Source of the DNA: Chitinophagaceae bacterium
GTDB lineage: Bacteria > Bacteroidota > Bacteroidia > Chitinophagales > Chitinophagaceae
Reading direction: 5' to 3'
Length of the DNA stretch: 64,000 nt
NCBI GenBank assembly: GCA_016710165.1
Contig: JADJLJ010000001.1
Location: 434,001-498,000, forward strand
Of the stretch, positions 24,973 through 34,889 are shown one piece after another. The notes under the pieces were generated by a model that did no database searches, had not been told where the DNA came from, and saw only the letters and a program-made list of their open reading frames with translations. Made by a program: the position numbers and the translations under genes. Each line of letters opens with the position of its first letter. The stretch's first letter is position 1.

Positions 24973-27048
24973 TTAATTAAGTGTGATGTCATCAAAATAA
25001 AAGGTAAAGTTTGGAGACCCGTCTCCTGCCGTACCCAGGTCAAAAATGAATACCACTCTTGAATAAGAAAAGCCAAGATTGATCCCGGAATAATCAAACG
25101 TTAATTCCTCCCAGGCATTGGCTGTTGTGGTTGTGGCTTCCCTTTCATAATTCTGAGCACCATTGGCCGGATTCTCTACTTTCAAAAGCAGGCGGGCTCC
25201 TATCCTTGGGGAATAAACCTTTACTTTAAATGTTCGCTGTACCGAAAAATTAATCGGGTTTACCAGGTCTATAAAGCTGCCGGCCCATACTTCTGGCGCA
25301 CCTTTTACCATTCTGCCAACCCGTGTGCTGGTATTGATACCGGAGGGATCGGGATTGTTTACAACCGTTGCATTGGCACCGCCAAAGTTTACAAAATTAT
25401 ATGGATAGGTGGTACTCTGGAAATTGATGGGCAGTGCCAGGTAATTGGGTGTTGTGTTTGCTGCCAGGAAGGTCACATCATCCCAATAAAATATGCTGCC
25501 GGTTCCGGCATTACCAAAGTCAAAGAATACGGATGCCATATCATACGTGTAGGCCAGGTTCAATGCTGCTGTTCCTGCAGATTGATTTGCGAAATCAAAT
25601 ACCAGGGTTTCCCAGGTATTGGCAGCCTGTGTCATGGCTTCGGTTTCTACCGATCTTGTATTATTGGTACGGTCCTCTACTTTTAACCTTATACGTAAAC
25701 CTGCAGCAGGAGAATAAACCCTGATGCTCATTTGTGTTTTGGTTGCTGTAAAAGCTATTGGGGCCGTAAAGCCTGCCCCGATAGTAGTACCGGCCCAGGT
25801 TTGAGCGCCGCCGGTCTTGGTTGTTTTCTTTACATTATTTGCCCCGCTGGTCGGGTCAATTGCAGGCTCGCTCAAGTTGCCCCCAAAATCGGTAACCTCA
25901 TAATTCACACCTGCCTGATCAAATGTAACCGGCAAGGCCAGTAAACTTACCGGCATCTGGTTGGTAAGCCGGATGTCATCAAATAACCAGGTAAAATTGG
26001 CTGAACCATCTCCGGTTGTGCCCAAATCAAATATCAAAACAACTTTTTGATAGGTATTGCCTGTATTAATTGCCCTGAAATCGAATGCCATATCTTCCCA
26101 GGTATTTGCCATAGTGGTAAGCACTTCCTTCTCAAAGAATATTCCCCCGTTTGTAAGATTCTCTACCTTCAGCAGGACTTTTGCCCCTACCCTGGGAGAA
26201 AAAACCTTCATCCTGAAAACTTTATTGGCTGAAAAATCAATAGGGTTACCTACAGTGATAAAACTGCCTGCCCAAACTTCAGGAGGATTTTTTACCATAC
26301 GGGCCACATTGGCACTGGTATTAATGCCATTCATCTGCGGGTTGGCGATTTTTGTTGAAACACCGCCACCAAAATTGGTAAAGGCATAATTAACGGTAGG
26401 AGATTCAAATGTTATTGGTATTAATACTGGATCAACGATATTCACTGTAGTGGTATATGAAGTGGTGGCGGCACCTCCGCTGTAAGCCACTACCCTGACC
26501 GTATAGGCACCAACAGCAGCATATATATGACTTACTGTTTGCCCTTCTAAAAAGGACTGGCCTGGCTCATTGGGAACATCGCCCCAGAAAACTTTAAAGA
26601 ACGTTTCATACAAAGCAGTGGCAGAAACATTCAGTTTAAAATTATTTACTCCGTCAATGGCCAGGTTCACTACCAGGTTTTCCGGCGCCCGGAAAGAAAC
26701 GGTCAGTTTCTGTACCAGTTCAGTTGTTTTGCCATTAACTGCGTGTGCTACGATCTTTACATTATATACCCCTTCAGCATATACATGTGTTGTACTTTTT
26801 CCGGCTGATATATTAACAGGTGTAGTAGTTGCATCACCATAATAAACATCATAAAAAATGGCTCCTTCGCCGTTGGGTGTTATAGTTACCAGGCCTGAAT
26901 TATCCTGTGTAATATCGAACAGTACGGATAGTTTATCCGGCGCTGCAGCTGCGTCAACAAACGATATGTCATCGTTTACCGTTTTTGTACAGCTACCCAA
27001 TACCAATACAAGGCAAAAAGCGCTGAAGAAATATTTTATTGCATTCAT
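24973..27048 (-). CDS. Surface glycan-binding lipoprotein with three repeated beta-sandwich domains
   Basis: The 691-residue lipoprotein (LGSCTKTVND, Cys20) has two PKD-like domains (about 40-125 and 126-210). Three homologous domains of about 155 residues follow, at about 212-370, 373-530 and 534-691. Domains 1 and 3 share long near-identical runs such as ARLLLKVEN/AKVLLKVEN and the ending FDLGT-GDGS-NF; domain 2 is more diverged. They look like carbohydrate-binding modules. It lies directly after susD, the position of the surface glycan-binding protein (SusE/F equivalent). The binding specificity is inferred from the GH16 and GH3 neighbours. Confidence 0.82.
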   Translation of the reverse strand: MNAIKYFFSAFCLVLVLGSCTKTVNDDISFVDAAAAPDKLSVLFDITQDNSGLVTITPNGEGAIFYDVYYGDATTTPVNISAGKSTTHVYAEGVYNVKIVAHAVNGKTTELVQKLTVSFRAPENLVVNLAIDGVNNFKLNVSATALYETFFKVFWGDVPNEPGQSFLEGQTVSHIYAAVGAYTVRVVAYSGGAATTSYTTTVNIVDPVLIPITFESPTVNYAFTNFGGGVSTKIANPQMNGINTSANVARMVKNPPEVWAGSFITVGNPIDFSANKVFRMKVFSPRVGAKVLLKVENLTNGGIFFEKEVLTTMANTWEDMAFDFRAINTGNTYQKVVLIFDLGTTGDGSANFTWLFDDIRLTNQMPVSLLALPVTFDQAGVNYEVTDFGGNLSEPAIDPTSGANNVKKTTKTGGAQTWAGTTIGAGFTAPIAFTATKTQMSIRVYSPAAGLRIRLKVEDRTNNTRSVETEAMTQAANTWETLVFDFANQSAGTAALNLAYTYDMASVFFDFGNAGTGSIFYWDDVTFLAANTTPNYLALPINFQSTTYPYNFVNFGGANATVVNNPDPSGINTSTRVGRMVKGAPEVWAGSFIDLVNPINFSVQRTFKVKVYSPRIGARLLLKVENPANGAQNYEREATTTTANAWEELTFDYSGINLGFSYSRVVFIFDLGTAGDGSPNFTFYFDDITLN

Positions 27049-27075
27049 AAAAAATTATTTTTAGTTGGTTAAATA

Positions 27076-28587
27076 TCAGTACCCCGGATTTTGTGTTAAA
27101 CCCGCCAGATCTACTTCTCCCTGCGGTATAGGAAACAACTCATGTTTGCCTGCAACAAATCCCAATGGACCTAAAACAGCCGGCGCTTTACCGGTTCTAA
27201 CCAGGTCAAAAAAGCGTTCCCCTTCCATTGCCAGTTCCAGTCTTCTTTCAGCTAAAATGGCATCGTATAAAGCAGTACCGGTTGATGTAATATCGTGTAA
27301 AAGATCGCCGAATGCCCGGCGGCGAACCAGGTTCAGATAGGTTTGCGCCTTACTGTCATTTCCGGATTTATTATACGCCTCGGCAGCCATCAGCAATACA
27401 TCGGCATAGCGAATGGTGCGGAAATTATTGGAGTAGTTTAATTCTACCTGTCCGGATGTTTCGCCTTTACGTGGCAGGTATTTTTGATTGTACAAGCCTG
27501 TATTCTGATAAGGCGCTACCTGGTAGGTTATACTGAATGCGGGGTTGGCCGTTTTATATGCTTCAATATCCAGCACCGTTACTGCTTTTCTTTTATCGCC
27601 TGCGTCATAAGCTGCTGCCAGGTTTTGTGTTGGCAGATTGGTGCTCCATCCGGGATTGTAAGGCATGGCAGCCGTTCCGTTCAGGCCACGTATGCCACAT
27701 TGCTGCACTGAGTAATTTCCCTGCCCGCGGGTAACATGGCCCCAATCGTACGTAGCCGATCCATTGGAATACTGTATTTCAAAAACAGACTCAGGGCCAT
27801 TTTCGCCCGACGGCAAAAAGATGGAATTGAAATCGGGAACCAACGAATATACATTTGAATTAATTACATTATCCAGCATGGCAGCCGCAGGAGCATATTT
27901 GTTCTGGTATAAATACACTTTACCTAGTAAAGCCTGTGCAGCAGATTTGGTTACCCGGCCCTTTTCCGGCTGCACAACCGGTAACGCGGCAATGGCATTG
28001 GTAAGGTCTGTTTCGATCTGCTTGTATACGTCAGCCTGGGTGGCTCTTGTAATGGTGCCTAGATCTAAAAAATTCAGTCTTCTGTCTACAAACAAGGGTA
28101 CACCTCCAAACATTTTTACAAGCGTAAAGTAATAGTATCCCCTTAAAAAATATACTTCACCGTATAAGGCATCTTTACCCGGAAACGTAATGGTTTGACC
28201 TGCAGGATTCTGATCTTTATACTGATGCATGTAATTAACCCGGTTAATTCCTTCGTAACAGGACTGCCAGAGGTCGGCTGTGGTACCATTAACAGGCGTA
28301 TGGGTAAAATTATTGATCTGCTGTAAGGAGAGTACGTCGGATGCACTTTCGCCACCTGTTACAGAATTGTCAGAAATGATATCCCCTACAGGAACAATCT
28401 GGTTAAGCCATTGCAAAGGAGCATACGCACCCACTGCTATTGACCGGTAATCCGCTTCGCTTTTAAAATATTCCAGGTCGGTTATCTTAAAATCATCTTT
28501 CGGATCATAATCAACCCACTTTTTACAGGATACAAGCATCGTTCCTGCGAGTAAGATGCCTGTTAGTATTACTTGTATATTTTTCAT
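27076..28587 (-). CDS. susD: SusD/RagB-family outer-membrane lipoprotein
   Basis: The 503-residue lipoprotein (AGTMLVSCKKWVDYDP lipobox, Cys21) has the SusD architecture: an N-terminal SusD-like_3 region (YFKSEADYRSIAVGAYAPLQW), TPR-like helices (EVYFLRGYYYFTLVKMFGGVPLF) and a C-terminal RagB/SusD domain (LLMAAEAYNKSGNDSKAQTYLNLVRRRA and LAMEGERFFDLVRTGKA). It sits as a lid on the SusC transporter and binds glycan at the surface. It follows susC by 23 bases. Confidence 0.95.
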   Translation of the reverse strand: MKNIQVILTGILLAGTMLVSCKKWVDYDPKDDFKITDLEYFKSEADYRSIAVGAYAPLQWLNQIVPVGDIISDNSVTGGESASDVLSLQQINNFTHTPVNGTTADLWQSCYEGINRVNYMHQYKDQNPAGQTITFPGKDALYGEVYFLRGYYYFTLVKMFGGVPLFVDRRLNFLDLGTITRATQADVYKQIETDLTNAIAALPVVQPEKGRVTKSAAQALLGKVYLYQNKYAPAAAMLDNVINSNVYSLVPDFNSIFLPSGENGPESVFEIQYSNGSATYDWGHVTRGQGNYSVQQCGIRGLNGTAAMPYNPGWSTNLPTQNLAAAYDAGDKRKAVTVLDIEAYKTANPAFSITYQVAPYQNTGLYNQKYLPRKGETSGQVELNYSNNFRTIRYADVLLMAAEAYNKSGNDSKAQTYLNLVRRRAFGDLLHDITSTGTALYDAILAERRLELAMEGERFFDLVRTGKAPAVLGPLGFVAGKHELFPIPQGEVDLAGLTQNPGY

Positions 28588-28610
28588 TTTACTATTATTT
28601 GATGAATGAA

Positions 28611-31600
28611 TTAAAATTTAATATCCAGTCCTACAGAATAGGTTCTTGCCTGGGGATATGCACCACGGTCAACACCAACATCCTGCAACGGGGCAGCTAT
28701 TTCGGGATCGAACCCGGTATATTTGGTAAACGTGAATGCATTTTTTACCTGTGCATATAACCTTACCGTTTTAAATATCTTTTTTATTGGTGCAAACTGA
28801 AAATTATATCCAAGCAGGATGTTCCTGATCTTTATGAAAGATCCATCTTCCACATACCTGTCAGATACACGGCTGTTGTTATTGGCATCCGTGAATGAAT
28901 ACCTTGGATTGTTAGCATCATTGGTCGTACCGGGCCCTGTCCACCTTTCCAATACACTGCTGAATTTATTGGTATAGTTGCCATTTCTTTCCAGGGCACG
29001 GAAAACATCATTACCATAAGAGGCATAGGCCAGAACAGAGAGGTCAAAGTTCTTATATTCCAGGTTCAGGTTCCAGCCCATAGTAAATTTGGGAAATGGA
29101 TTTCCGATCTGGGTTTGATCTTTTGAATCAATGATACCGTCGCCATTCAGGTCGGCAAATTTAATATCGCCTGGTTGTGCGCCTGGTTGTGCAGGACTGG
29201 AAGCGATCTCAGCATAGGTTTGAAATAAACCGAGTGTTTTATACCCATAATAATAATAAGGTGTTTTTCCCTTTTCAAATACGCTTACGGTTTGGGATTG
29301 GCCGTTAAAATAACTACCCCCTGTGATCCTTGCTGTACCTTCTGTATTGGTGCCTGTAACCAGGTTTTTAACAGTGGTAAACGTTACCGAAGTAGATAAT
29401 TTAAGGTCTTTACCTATTCGGTCATTGTATCCCAAAGTAAGATCAAGGCCGCTTGATTTGGTAGAACCTATATTGGCAAACGGAGCTGAAAGCCCCCCCA
29501 GGATTACTGCCGGCGCTGAGGCCTGGTATATCAGTCCTTTTGTCCTTTTCTCGAAGTAATCAGCAGCGATATTGAATTTATTTTTATAAAAATTCATATC
29601 AAATCCTCCATTTAACTGGGTTTGTTCTTCCCAGCCTAATTTTTCATTCCCCAAAGAGGCCAATGTAGATCCTGAAGAAAAATTATTACCATAAGTATAC
29701 CCTATACTGTTACCAGACCCATACAGGGAAGCCAGGTAATCGGTAAGGATCGTACGGTACTGGGGATTAACATTATCAGATCCGACCGATCCGTAACTGC
29801 CCCGTATTTTTAGGAAATCAATGAATGTTGATTTAAAGAAATTTTCCCTGCTGACTACCCATCCCAATGAGCCGGAAGGAAAAACACCCCATTTATTTTC
29901 CTTACCAAAAGCAGTAGAACCATCCCTGCGTGCAGTTACTGAAGCCAGGTATTTTTCTTTATAATCGTAATTTATCCTGCCAAATAAGGAAGCATTCCTT
30001 TTTTCATACTGGTAGTAATACCCTGTATTGGCAAAAAGGTTTGATGCTGAATTATTTCCTGTTGCGGAGGTATGATCTGCAAATTCCCAGCTGTTAAAGG
30101 GAACATCCTGCCTGCTTGTGCCGGCTGTATTACCGCTGACTTTTTGCATGGAGAATCCCAACGTTGTTTCAAAAGAATGATTTTGGGCTACTTTAAAATT
30201 ATAATTGCCAAACAATTCATAGGTGAATGAGTTATAGTTTGCTTTTTCCTGTGCTACGCTGTTGTGTTTGCCTGCCACGGTAGTGCCATCCCCGTTCATG
30301 GAGTTATCTACATTATTCAATCCCCAGAACACAAGCGGGGTAAATGTTTTGGCATTGCCATCATATTTGGTGTAACCGAAACGTGTACTGAGCCGCAGGT
30401 TTTTGATCACTTCATACTGCAATTCGAACTTTCCAAATAACTTATTCCCCACATTCCTGTTGTAGGTATTTTCCAGTTTGGTGAGGGGATTGAATATTTC
30501 AGATAAAATCAGGTTACTGAAGCCATATTTACCCACGGTATTGGGTACCGTGTTGTACACCGGAACAGTTGGATCGTAGTTCAATGCACTGCCGATAATG
30601 CTGTTAAAAGAATTTTCCTGGATACCTTTTGAACTCAGGTTTACATAATTGGCATTTAAAATGAACTTCAGTTTAGACGTCAGGTCAAATGCGATATTTG
30701 ACGAGAAGTTGATGCGGTTGAACTTTGATTTATCAATTCCGCCTACAACCCCACCCTGGCTTAAATAAGCTCCGGATAAGAAGTAAGTTACCTTTTCTGA
30801 TCCGCCCCTTGCTGCAATGCTATGCGATTGTAACGGAGCCTTTTTAAAGATTTCCTTTTGCCAGTCGGTTCCTTTACCCAAAACGGAAAGGTCAGGGAAA
30901 ATAATACTGCCACCGCTTAAAGTACTTCCCTCATTAACGATTGCTGCATATTCGGATGCATTTAATACCGGAACCGTATTGGCAACCTCCTGGATACCAT
31001 AAAAGCTGTTTATGGTAAATTCGGTTTTTTGATTTTTTCGTCCTGCTTTTGTAGTTACTATTATTACGCCATTACCACCACTTACGCCATAAATGGCAGC
31101 GGTAGCGGCGTCTTTTAATATATTAATACTCTCTATATCAGCAGGGTTAATTGAATTCAGGTCCGCCTGTGATTGAGGTACACCGTCAACAACCACCAGG
31201 GGCCCGTTATTACTATAAGATGGGATACCTCTTATAAGTATCAATGGCTGAGCACCGGGTGAGCCGCTTTGAATAACATTTACACCCGAAGTGCCCTGTA
31301 TAGCTTCTTCAACCCTTACCGGTTTCAGCTTTTCAATTGCCGCTGCCTTAACACCAGATATTGCACCCGAAACCTTGGTTACCCGTTGGGTACCATAACC
31401 CACTACTACCACTTCATCAAGGCTTTTAGATGCCTCTTCCAGCAAAATGGTAACAGCGCCTTCTTTGTTGATCTGTATACTTGCCGGTGCATATCCAATA
31501 GAGGTAATGGTTATTCTGCCTCCTTTAGGAACTGAAATGGTAAAATTTCCTAATGCATCAGTTGAGGTTGTAGTTGCAGAACCCTGAAGGCTAACAGTTG

Positions 31601-31733
31601 CTCCAACTACCGGATCGCCGGTTGTTTTGTTTTTTACTTTACCGGAAGCAGAAATATTTTGCCCAAAGGCCTGGTTGAGGAAAAATGTGCCAAGTAAAAT
31701 ACTCAGGCACAGCATGCTGGTCTTTAATTTCAT
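28611..31733 (-). CDS. susC: SusC/RagA-family TonB-dependent transporter
   Basis: The 1040-residue outer-membrane protein has a signal peptide ending at about residue 24. A carboxypeptidase-D-like domain is at about 27-110 (GKVKNKTTGDPVVGATVSLQG), followed by the Ton box/plug start SLDEVVVVGYGTQR. The plug domain contains LILIRGIPSYSNNGPLVVVDGVP and IESINILKDAATAAIYG, and the rest is a large beta-barrel ending in SVGLDIKF. It imports oligosaccharides across the outer membrane, driven by TonB-ExbBD, and pairs with the adjacent SusD. It is the first gene of the locus, next to the repeated TACTACAT motifs. Confidence 0.95.
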   Translation of the reverse strand: MKLKTSMLCLSILLGTFFLNQAFGQNISASGKVKNKTTGDPVVGATVSLQGSATTTSTDALGNFTISVPKGGRITITSIGYAPASIQINKEGAVTILLEEASKSLDEVVVVGYGTQRVTKVSGAISGVKAAAIEKLKPVRVEEAIQGTSGVNVIQSGSPGAQPLILIRGIPSYSNNGPLVVVDGVPQSQADLNSINPADIESINILKDAATAAIYGVSGGNGVIIVTTKAGRKNQKTEFTINSFYGIQEVANTVPVLNASEYAAIVNEGSTLSGGSIIFPDLSVLGKGTDWQKEIFKKAPLQSHSIAARGGSEKVTYFLSGAYLSQGGVVGGIDKSKFNRINFSSNIAFDLTSKLKFILNANYVNLSSKGIQENSFNSIIGSALNYDPTVPVYNTVPNTVGKYGFSNLILSEIFNPLTKLENTYNRNVGNKLFGKFELQYEVIKNLRLSTRFGYTKYDGNAKTFTPLVFWGLNNVDNSMNGDGTTVAGKHNSVAQEKANYNSFTYELFGNYNFKVAQNHSFETTLGFSMQKVSGNTAGTSRQDVPFNSWEFADHTSATGNNSASNLFANTGYYYQYEKRNASLFGRINYDYKEKYLASVTARRDGSTAFGKENKWGVFPSGSLGWVVSRENFFKSTFIDFLKIRGSYGSVGSDNVNPQYRTILTDYLASLYGSGNSIGYTYGNNFSSGSTLASLGNEKLGWEEQTQLNGGFDMNFYKNKFNIAADYFEKRTKGLIYQASAPAVILGGLSAPFANIGSTKSSGLDLTLGYNDRIGKDLKLSTSVTFTTVKNLVTGTNTEGTARITGGSYFNGQSQTVSVFEKGKTPYYYYGYKTLGLFQTYAEIASSPAQPGAQPGDIKFADLNGDGIIDSKDQTQIGNPFPKFTMGWNLNLEYKNFDLSVLAYASYGNDVFRALERNGNYTNKFSSVLERWTGPGTTNDANNPRYSFTDANNNSRVSDRYVEDGSFIKIRNILLGYNFQFAPIKKIFKTVRLYAQVKNAFTFTKYTGFDPEIAAPLQDVGVDRGAYPQARTYSVGLDIKF

Positions 31734-31827
31734 ATAGCGCTCGTTTTAGTGAATCAAAAAATGGTCAGAAATCGAAATGTAAATATAGATTGCACCACTA
31801 CAGTTTTAAAATATTTCACCACATCAT

Positions 31828-31891
31828 TACTACATCACAAAGTATAAAATACCGGATTCAGGTACTACATTGGTACTACATTGCTACATCA
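31828..31891. promoter_or_regulatory. Probable operator of the glucan locus: repeated TACTACAT
   Basis: The word TACTACAT occurs at 31828-31835, 31863-31870 and 31874-31881, and a close copy (TGCTACAT) at 31882-31889, with offsets of 35, 11 and 8 bases. Between copies one and two, the minus strand reads TATACTTTG (31838-31846), a near -7 box for susC. The cluster of three therefore lies about 17-43 bases upstream of that box, as expected for an activator site. The divergent regulator gene is the natural candidate to bind it. Confidence 0.55.
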
Positions 31892-31930
31892 TAAGAATTT
31901 TGTCTAACTTCATGTTTACTATCAGGTAAA

Positions 31931-34834
31931 ATGATGAAACTACTGCTTTTTTTATTTTCCCTGCCTTTACAGGCCCTTTGCCAAAATACTATTGGCCTAC
32001 CAGATATTATTAATTATTCCAAACCGTTGTATAAAGCAGGCCTGCAAAACTGGGATATTAAACAGGATAAGAACGGGATTGTTTACTTTGCAAATAATGA
32101 AGGTTTGCTGAGTTTTGATGGCAAGTACTGGAATAATTATCCGTTACCAAATAAAACCATTGTACGCTCTGTTGAAATTGGCCCTGACAATCGCATATAT
32201 GCCGGCGGGCAGGATGAGATCGGGTATTTTTCCCCTGCCGGTAACGGGCGTTTACAATATCATACCCTGATTGACCGGATACCTGTTAAAGACAGGTCGT
32301 TTGGAGATGTATGGGATATTGTATCATTCAATGGCAATACCTTTTTCCGGTCCCCCACCAAAATCTTCAAATTTACTGACCGCACTGCCGTGGTATACCA
32401 TGCTGCCAATGAGTGGGCTTTTTTAGGTATTTGCAGTGGCAATTTATATGCACAGGATTATAAAACAGGTATTTTAAGATTTGAAAATGAGGTTTGGATG
32501 CCGGTTCCCGGCAAAAATACTTTACCGGTCAATGATGCCGTTACCGGCATGTTGCCTGTAAATCCCGGCAACGCAATCATTACTACATTAAAAAACGGGT
32601 TATACAGCCTTTCAAACAACGGAATCTCTGAACTGGAATCGGTTAATAATACTGTTTTTAAAAATGAGCGTATTTATGCTGCCACTGCTGTAACCAGGGA
32701 TTGGATGGCATTGGCTACAAACAATAAGGGTGTTTATATTACTGATTTTAAGGGAAACATAATTCAAAGTTTTTCAAGAACGGAGGGCCTGCAGAACAAT
32801 AATGTCCTCAGTATTTTTTCTGACAGTCAGCGTAACTTATGGCTGGGCCTGGATAATGGCATTGATTTAATTACCTACAACAGTTCCATCAAACAGATCA
32901 AACCTTTATTGCAGGACGGATCTGGTTATACTGCCAGTTTGCATGATAACCGGTTATTTTTAGGCACCTCAAATGGCTTATTCAGTGTACCCATGCAACC
33001 CATAGCGGATATGAGTTTCAGCAAGGGCAGTTTTACAGCTGTAACCAATACAAAAGGGCAAACCTGGGGACTTGCAAAAATCAATAACCAACTGTTGCTC
33101 GGTCATCACGAAGGTGCATTTGTAATCAGGAATAACGATGCCATACCTGTTTCTCCGAATAAAGGGTTCTGGAATTTTGTGCCGCTTTCCAATACCTTTC
33201 CGTCGGGCCGTATTGTTGCCGGGGGGTATACCGGGTTAACCATCTTTGATTACGTTAATGGCCAATTCATACAATCCAGAGTAATTCCGGGTTTCAGTGA
33301 ATCTTCCCGGTTTGTTGAACTTGATAAGGACAGTAATATCTGGGTATCGCACCCCTATCACGGTGTTTTTAAAATAGTCCAAAATGCAGATGACAGTTAC
33401 AGTACGTTTGCTTATTCAAATACAAAAGGGCTCCCCTCTTTATTAAACAACCATATTTACAGCATCAAAAACGAATTGGTGGTTGCAACTGAAAAAGGTG
33501 TTTATGTTTACAATAAAGTAAAAGACAGTTTTGAACCTTCTGAATTTTATCATAAACTGCTGGGCGATCAAAGCATCCGTTACCTGAAAGAAGACAACAA
33601 CGGCAATACCTGGTTTATTCATGAAAAATCTTTGGGTGTAATTGATTTTTCAAAAAAAGAACCTGTAGTCATACAACTTCCCGAATTGAATAACAAGATG
33701 CTGAGTGGTTTTGAGTTCATTTATGCCGCAAATCAAAACAACATTTTTTTGGGAGGTGAAAAAGGATTTTATCATATTAACTATGAAAAATACAAACAGA
33801 CTTTGCCAAAGCTAAGGGTACAGATACGGGCCTTGAGTATAATAAATAAAACCGACAGCCTTTTATTTGGCGGATATTACGATAAGGAAAACCAAATTCA
33901 GGATCCGGAAGATGTACCCGCAATCAATTACCGCTGGAAAACATTGCGTATTGAATATTCCTCCTCACTTTTTGGTTACCAGGCCAATCTTGAATACAGT
34001 TACCGGCTTAAAGGATATGACAACAACTGGAGCGAATGGACAAACAGGACAGAAAAAGAATACACCAATCTGCCACCCGGAAAATTTACATTTGAGGTAA
34101 AAGTCAGGAACAACCTGGGTTCAGAATCTGCTACAACTGAATATACCTTTAATATATTGCCGCCCTGGTATAAAACCAACTGGGCAAAAGCCATGTACCT
34201 GATCCTTTTGGCTACCGGACTGTTTTTTTTATACAGGTTGGAGCAGATAAGATTCAGATCGCAGCAGGTAAAATACGAAGAAGAACAGAAAAAGCTCAGG
34301 TACATCCATGATCTTGAATTGGCTAAATCTGAAAGTGAACTGGTAGCATTACGGAATGAAAAACTGGAAGCTGAGATCAATTATAAAAATTCTGAGCTGG
34401 CTTCTTCAGCTATGCACCTGGTTAAAAAAGGCGAACTGGTCTCTAAAATGAAGACCGAACTGGCCCATGTCATGAAAGGTATCAGCAATCCCGATGCAGA
34501 GGCCGAACTTAAGAAAATAATCAGGACCATCAGCGAAGACGACAATATGGACAAGGAGTGGGAAAATTTCGCCCTTCACTTTGATAAAGTACATAGTGAT
34601 TTTATCAGCGCATTAAAAGAAAAACATACTGGCATAACCAACAACGAGATCAAACTCTGCGCTTACCTAAGAATGAATTTATCCACCAAAGAGATCGCAC
34701 AGCTGATGAATATCTCAGTCAGGGGTGTTGAAGTAAGCCGTTACAGGTTACGAAAAAAAATTGAACTGCCTAAAGAGATCAGTTTATTTGATTATTTACT
34801 TACGATCCAGACAAATAAGATACAGGATCAATAA
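31931..34834 (+). CDS. Propeller/triple-tyrosine sensor with LuxR-type DNA-binding domain
   Basis: The 967-residue protein is a membrane-spanning one-component regulator. In order it has a signal peptide (MMKLLLFLFSLPLQALC), about 14 two-component-regulator propeller repeats forming periplasmic beta-propellers, a triple-tyrosine (YYY) domain at about 640-750 (YRWKTLRIEYSSSLFGYQANLEYSYRL) and a transmembrane helix (AMYLILLATGLFFLYRL). A cytoplasmic coiled coil follows, and a LuxR-type helix-turn-helix is at about 905-960 (TNNEIKLCAYLRMNLSTKEI). No histidine kinase domain is present. It is divergent from susC and probably senses periplasmic glucan fragments and activates the locus. Confidence 0.9.
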   Translation: MMKLLLFLFSLPLQALCQNTIGLPDIINYSKPLYKAGLQNWDIKQDKNGIVYFANNEGLLSFDGKYWNNYPLPNKTIVRSVEIGPDNRIYAGGQDEIGYFSPAGNGRLQYHTLIDRIPVKDRSFGDVWDIVSFNGNTFFRSPTKIFKFTDRTAVVYHAANEWAFLGICSGNLYAQDYKTGILRFENEVWMPVPGKNTLPVNDAVTGMLPVNPGNAIITTLKNGLYSLSNNGISELESVNNTVFKNERIYAATAVTRDWMALATNNKGVYITDFKGNIIQSFSRTEGLQNNNVLSIFSDSQRNLWLGLDNGIDLITYNSSIKQIKPLLQDGSGYTASLHDNRLFLGTSNGLFSVPMQPIADMSFSKGSFTAVTNTKGQTWGLAKINNQLLLGHHEGAFVIRNNDAIPVSPNKGFWNFVPLSNTFPSGRIVAGGYTGLTIFDYVNGQFIQSRVIPGFSESSRFVELDKDSNIWVSHPYHGVFKIVQNADDSYSTFAYSNTKGLPSLLNNHIYSIKNELVVATEKGVYVYNKVKDSFEPSEFYHKLLGDQSIRYLKEDNNGNTWFIHEKSLGVIDFSKKEPVVIQLPELNNKMLSGFEFIYAANQNNIFLGGEKGFYHINYEKYKQTLPKLRVQIRALSIINKTDSLLFGGYYDKENQIQDPEDVPAINYRWKTLRIEYSSSLFGYQANLEYSYRLKGYDNNWSEWTNRTEKEYTNLPPGKFTFEVKVRNNLGSESATTEYTFNILPPWYKTNWAKAMYLILLATGLFFLYRLEQIRFRSQQVKYEEEQKKLRYIHDLELAKSESELVALRNEKLEAEINYKNSELASSAMHLVKKGELVSKMKTELAHVMKGISNPDAEAELKKIIRTISEDDNMDKEWENFALHFDKVHSDFISALKEKHTGITNNEIKLCAYLRMNLSTKEIAQLMNISVRGVEVSRYRLRKKIELPKEISLFDYLLTIQTNKIQDQ

Positions 34835-34835
34835 T

Positions 34836-34871
34836 AACATAAAACCCAATATCTCTATTGGGTTTTATGTT
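34836..34871. terminator. Bidirectional terminator between the regulator and gyrA
   Basis: A perfect 16-bp stem (34836-34851 with 34856-34871) closes on a 4-nt loop. Its arms contain A4 and T4 tracts, so it can end transcription from both the regulator and the convergent gyrA. Confidence 0.88.
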
Positions 34872-34889
34872 CAACATATTTATCAGCGC

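Noticed and set aside
31734..31930. Riboswitch in the susC leader
   Set aside because: No known aptamer pattern is seen; the repeated TACTACAT words suggest protein binding instead.
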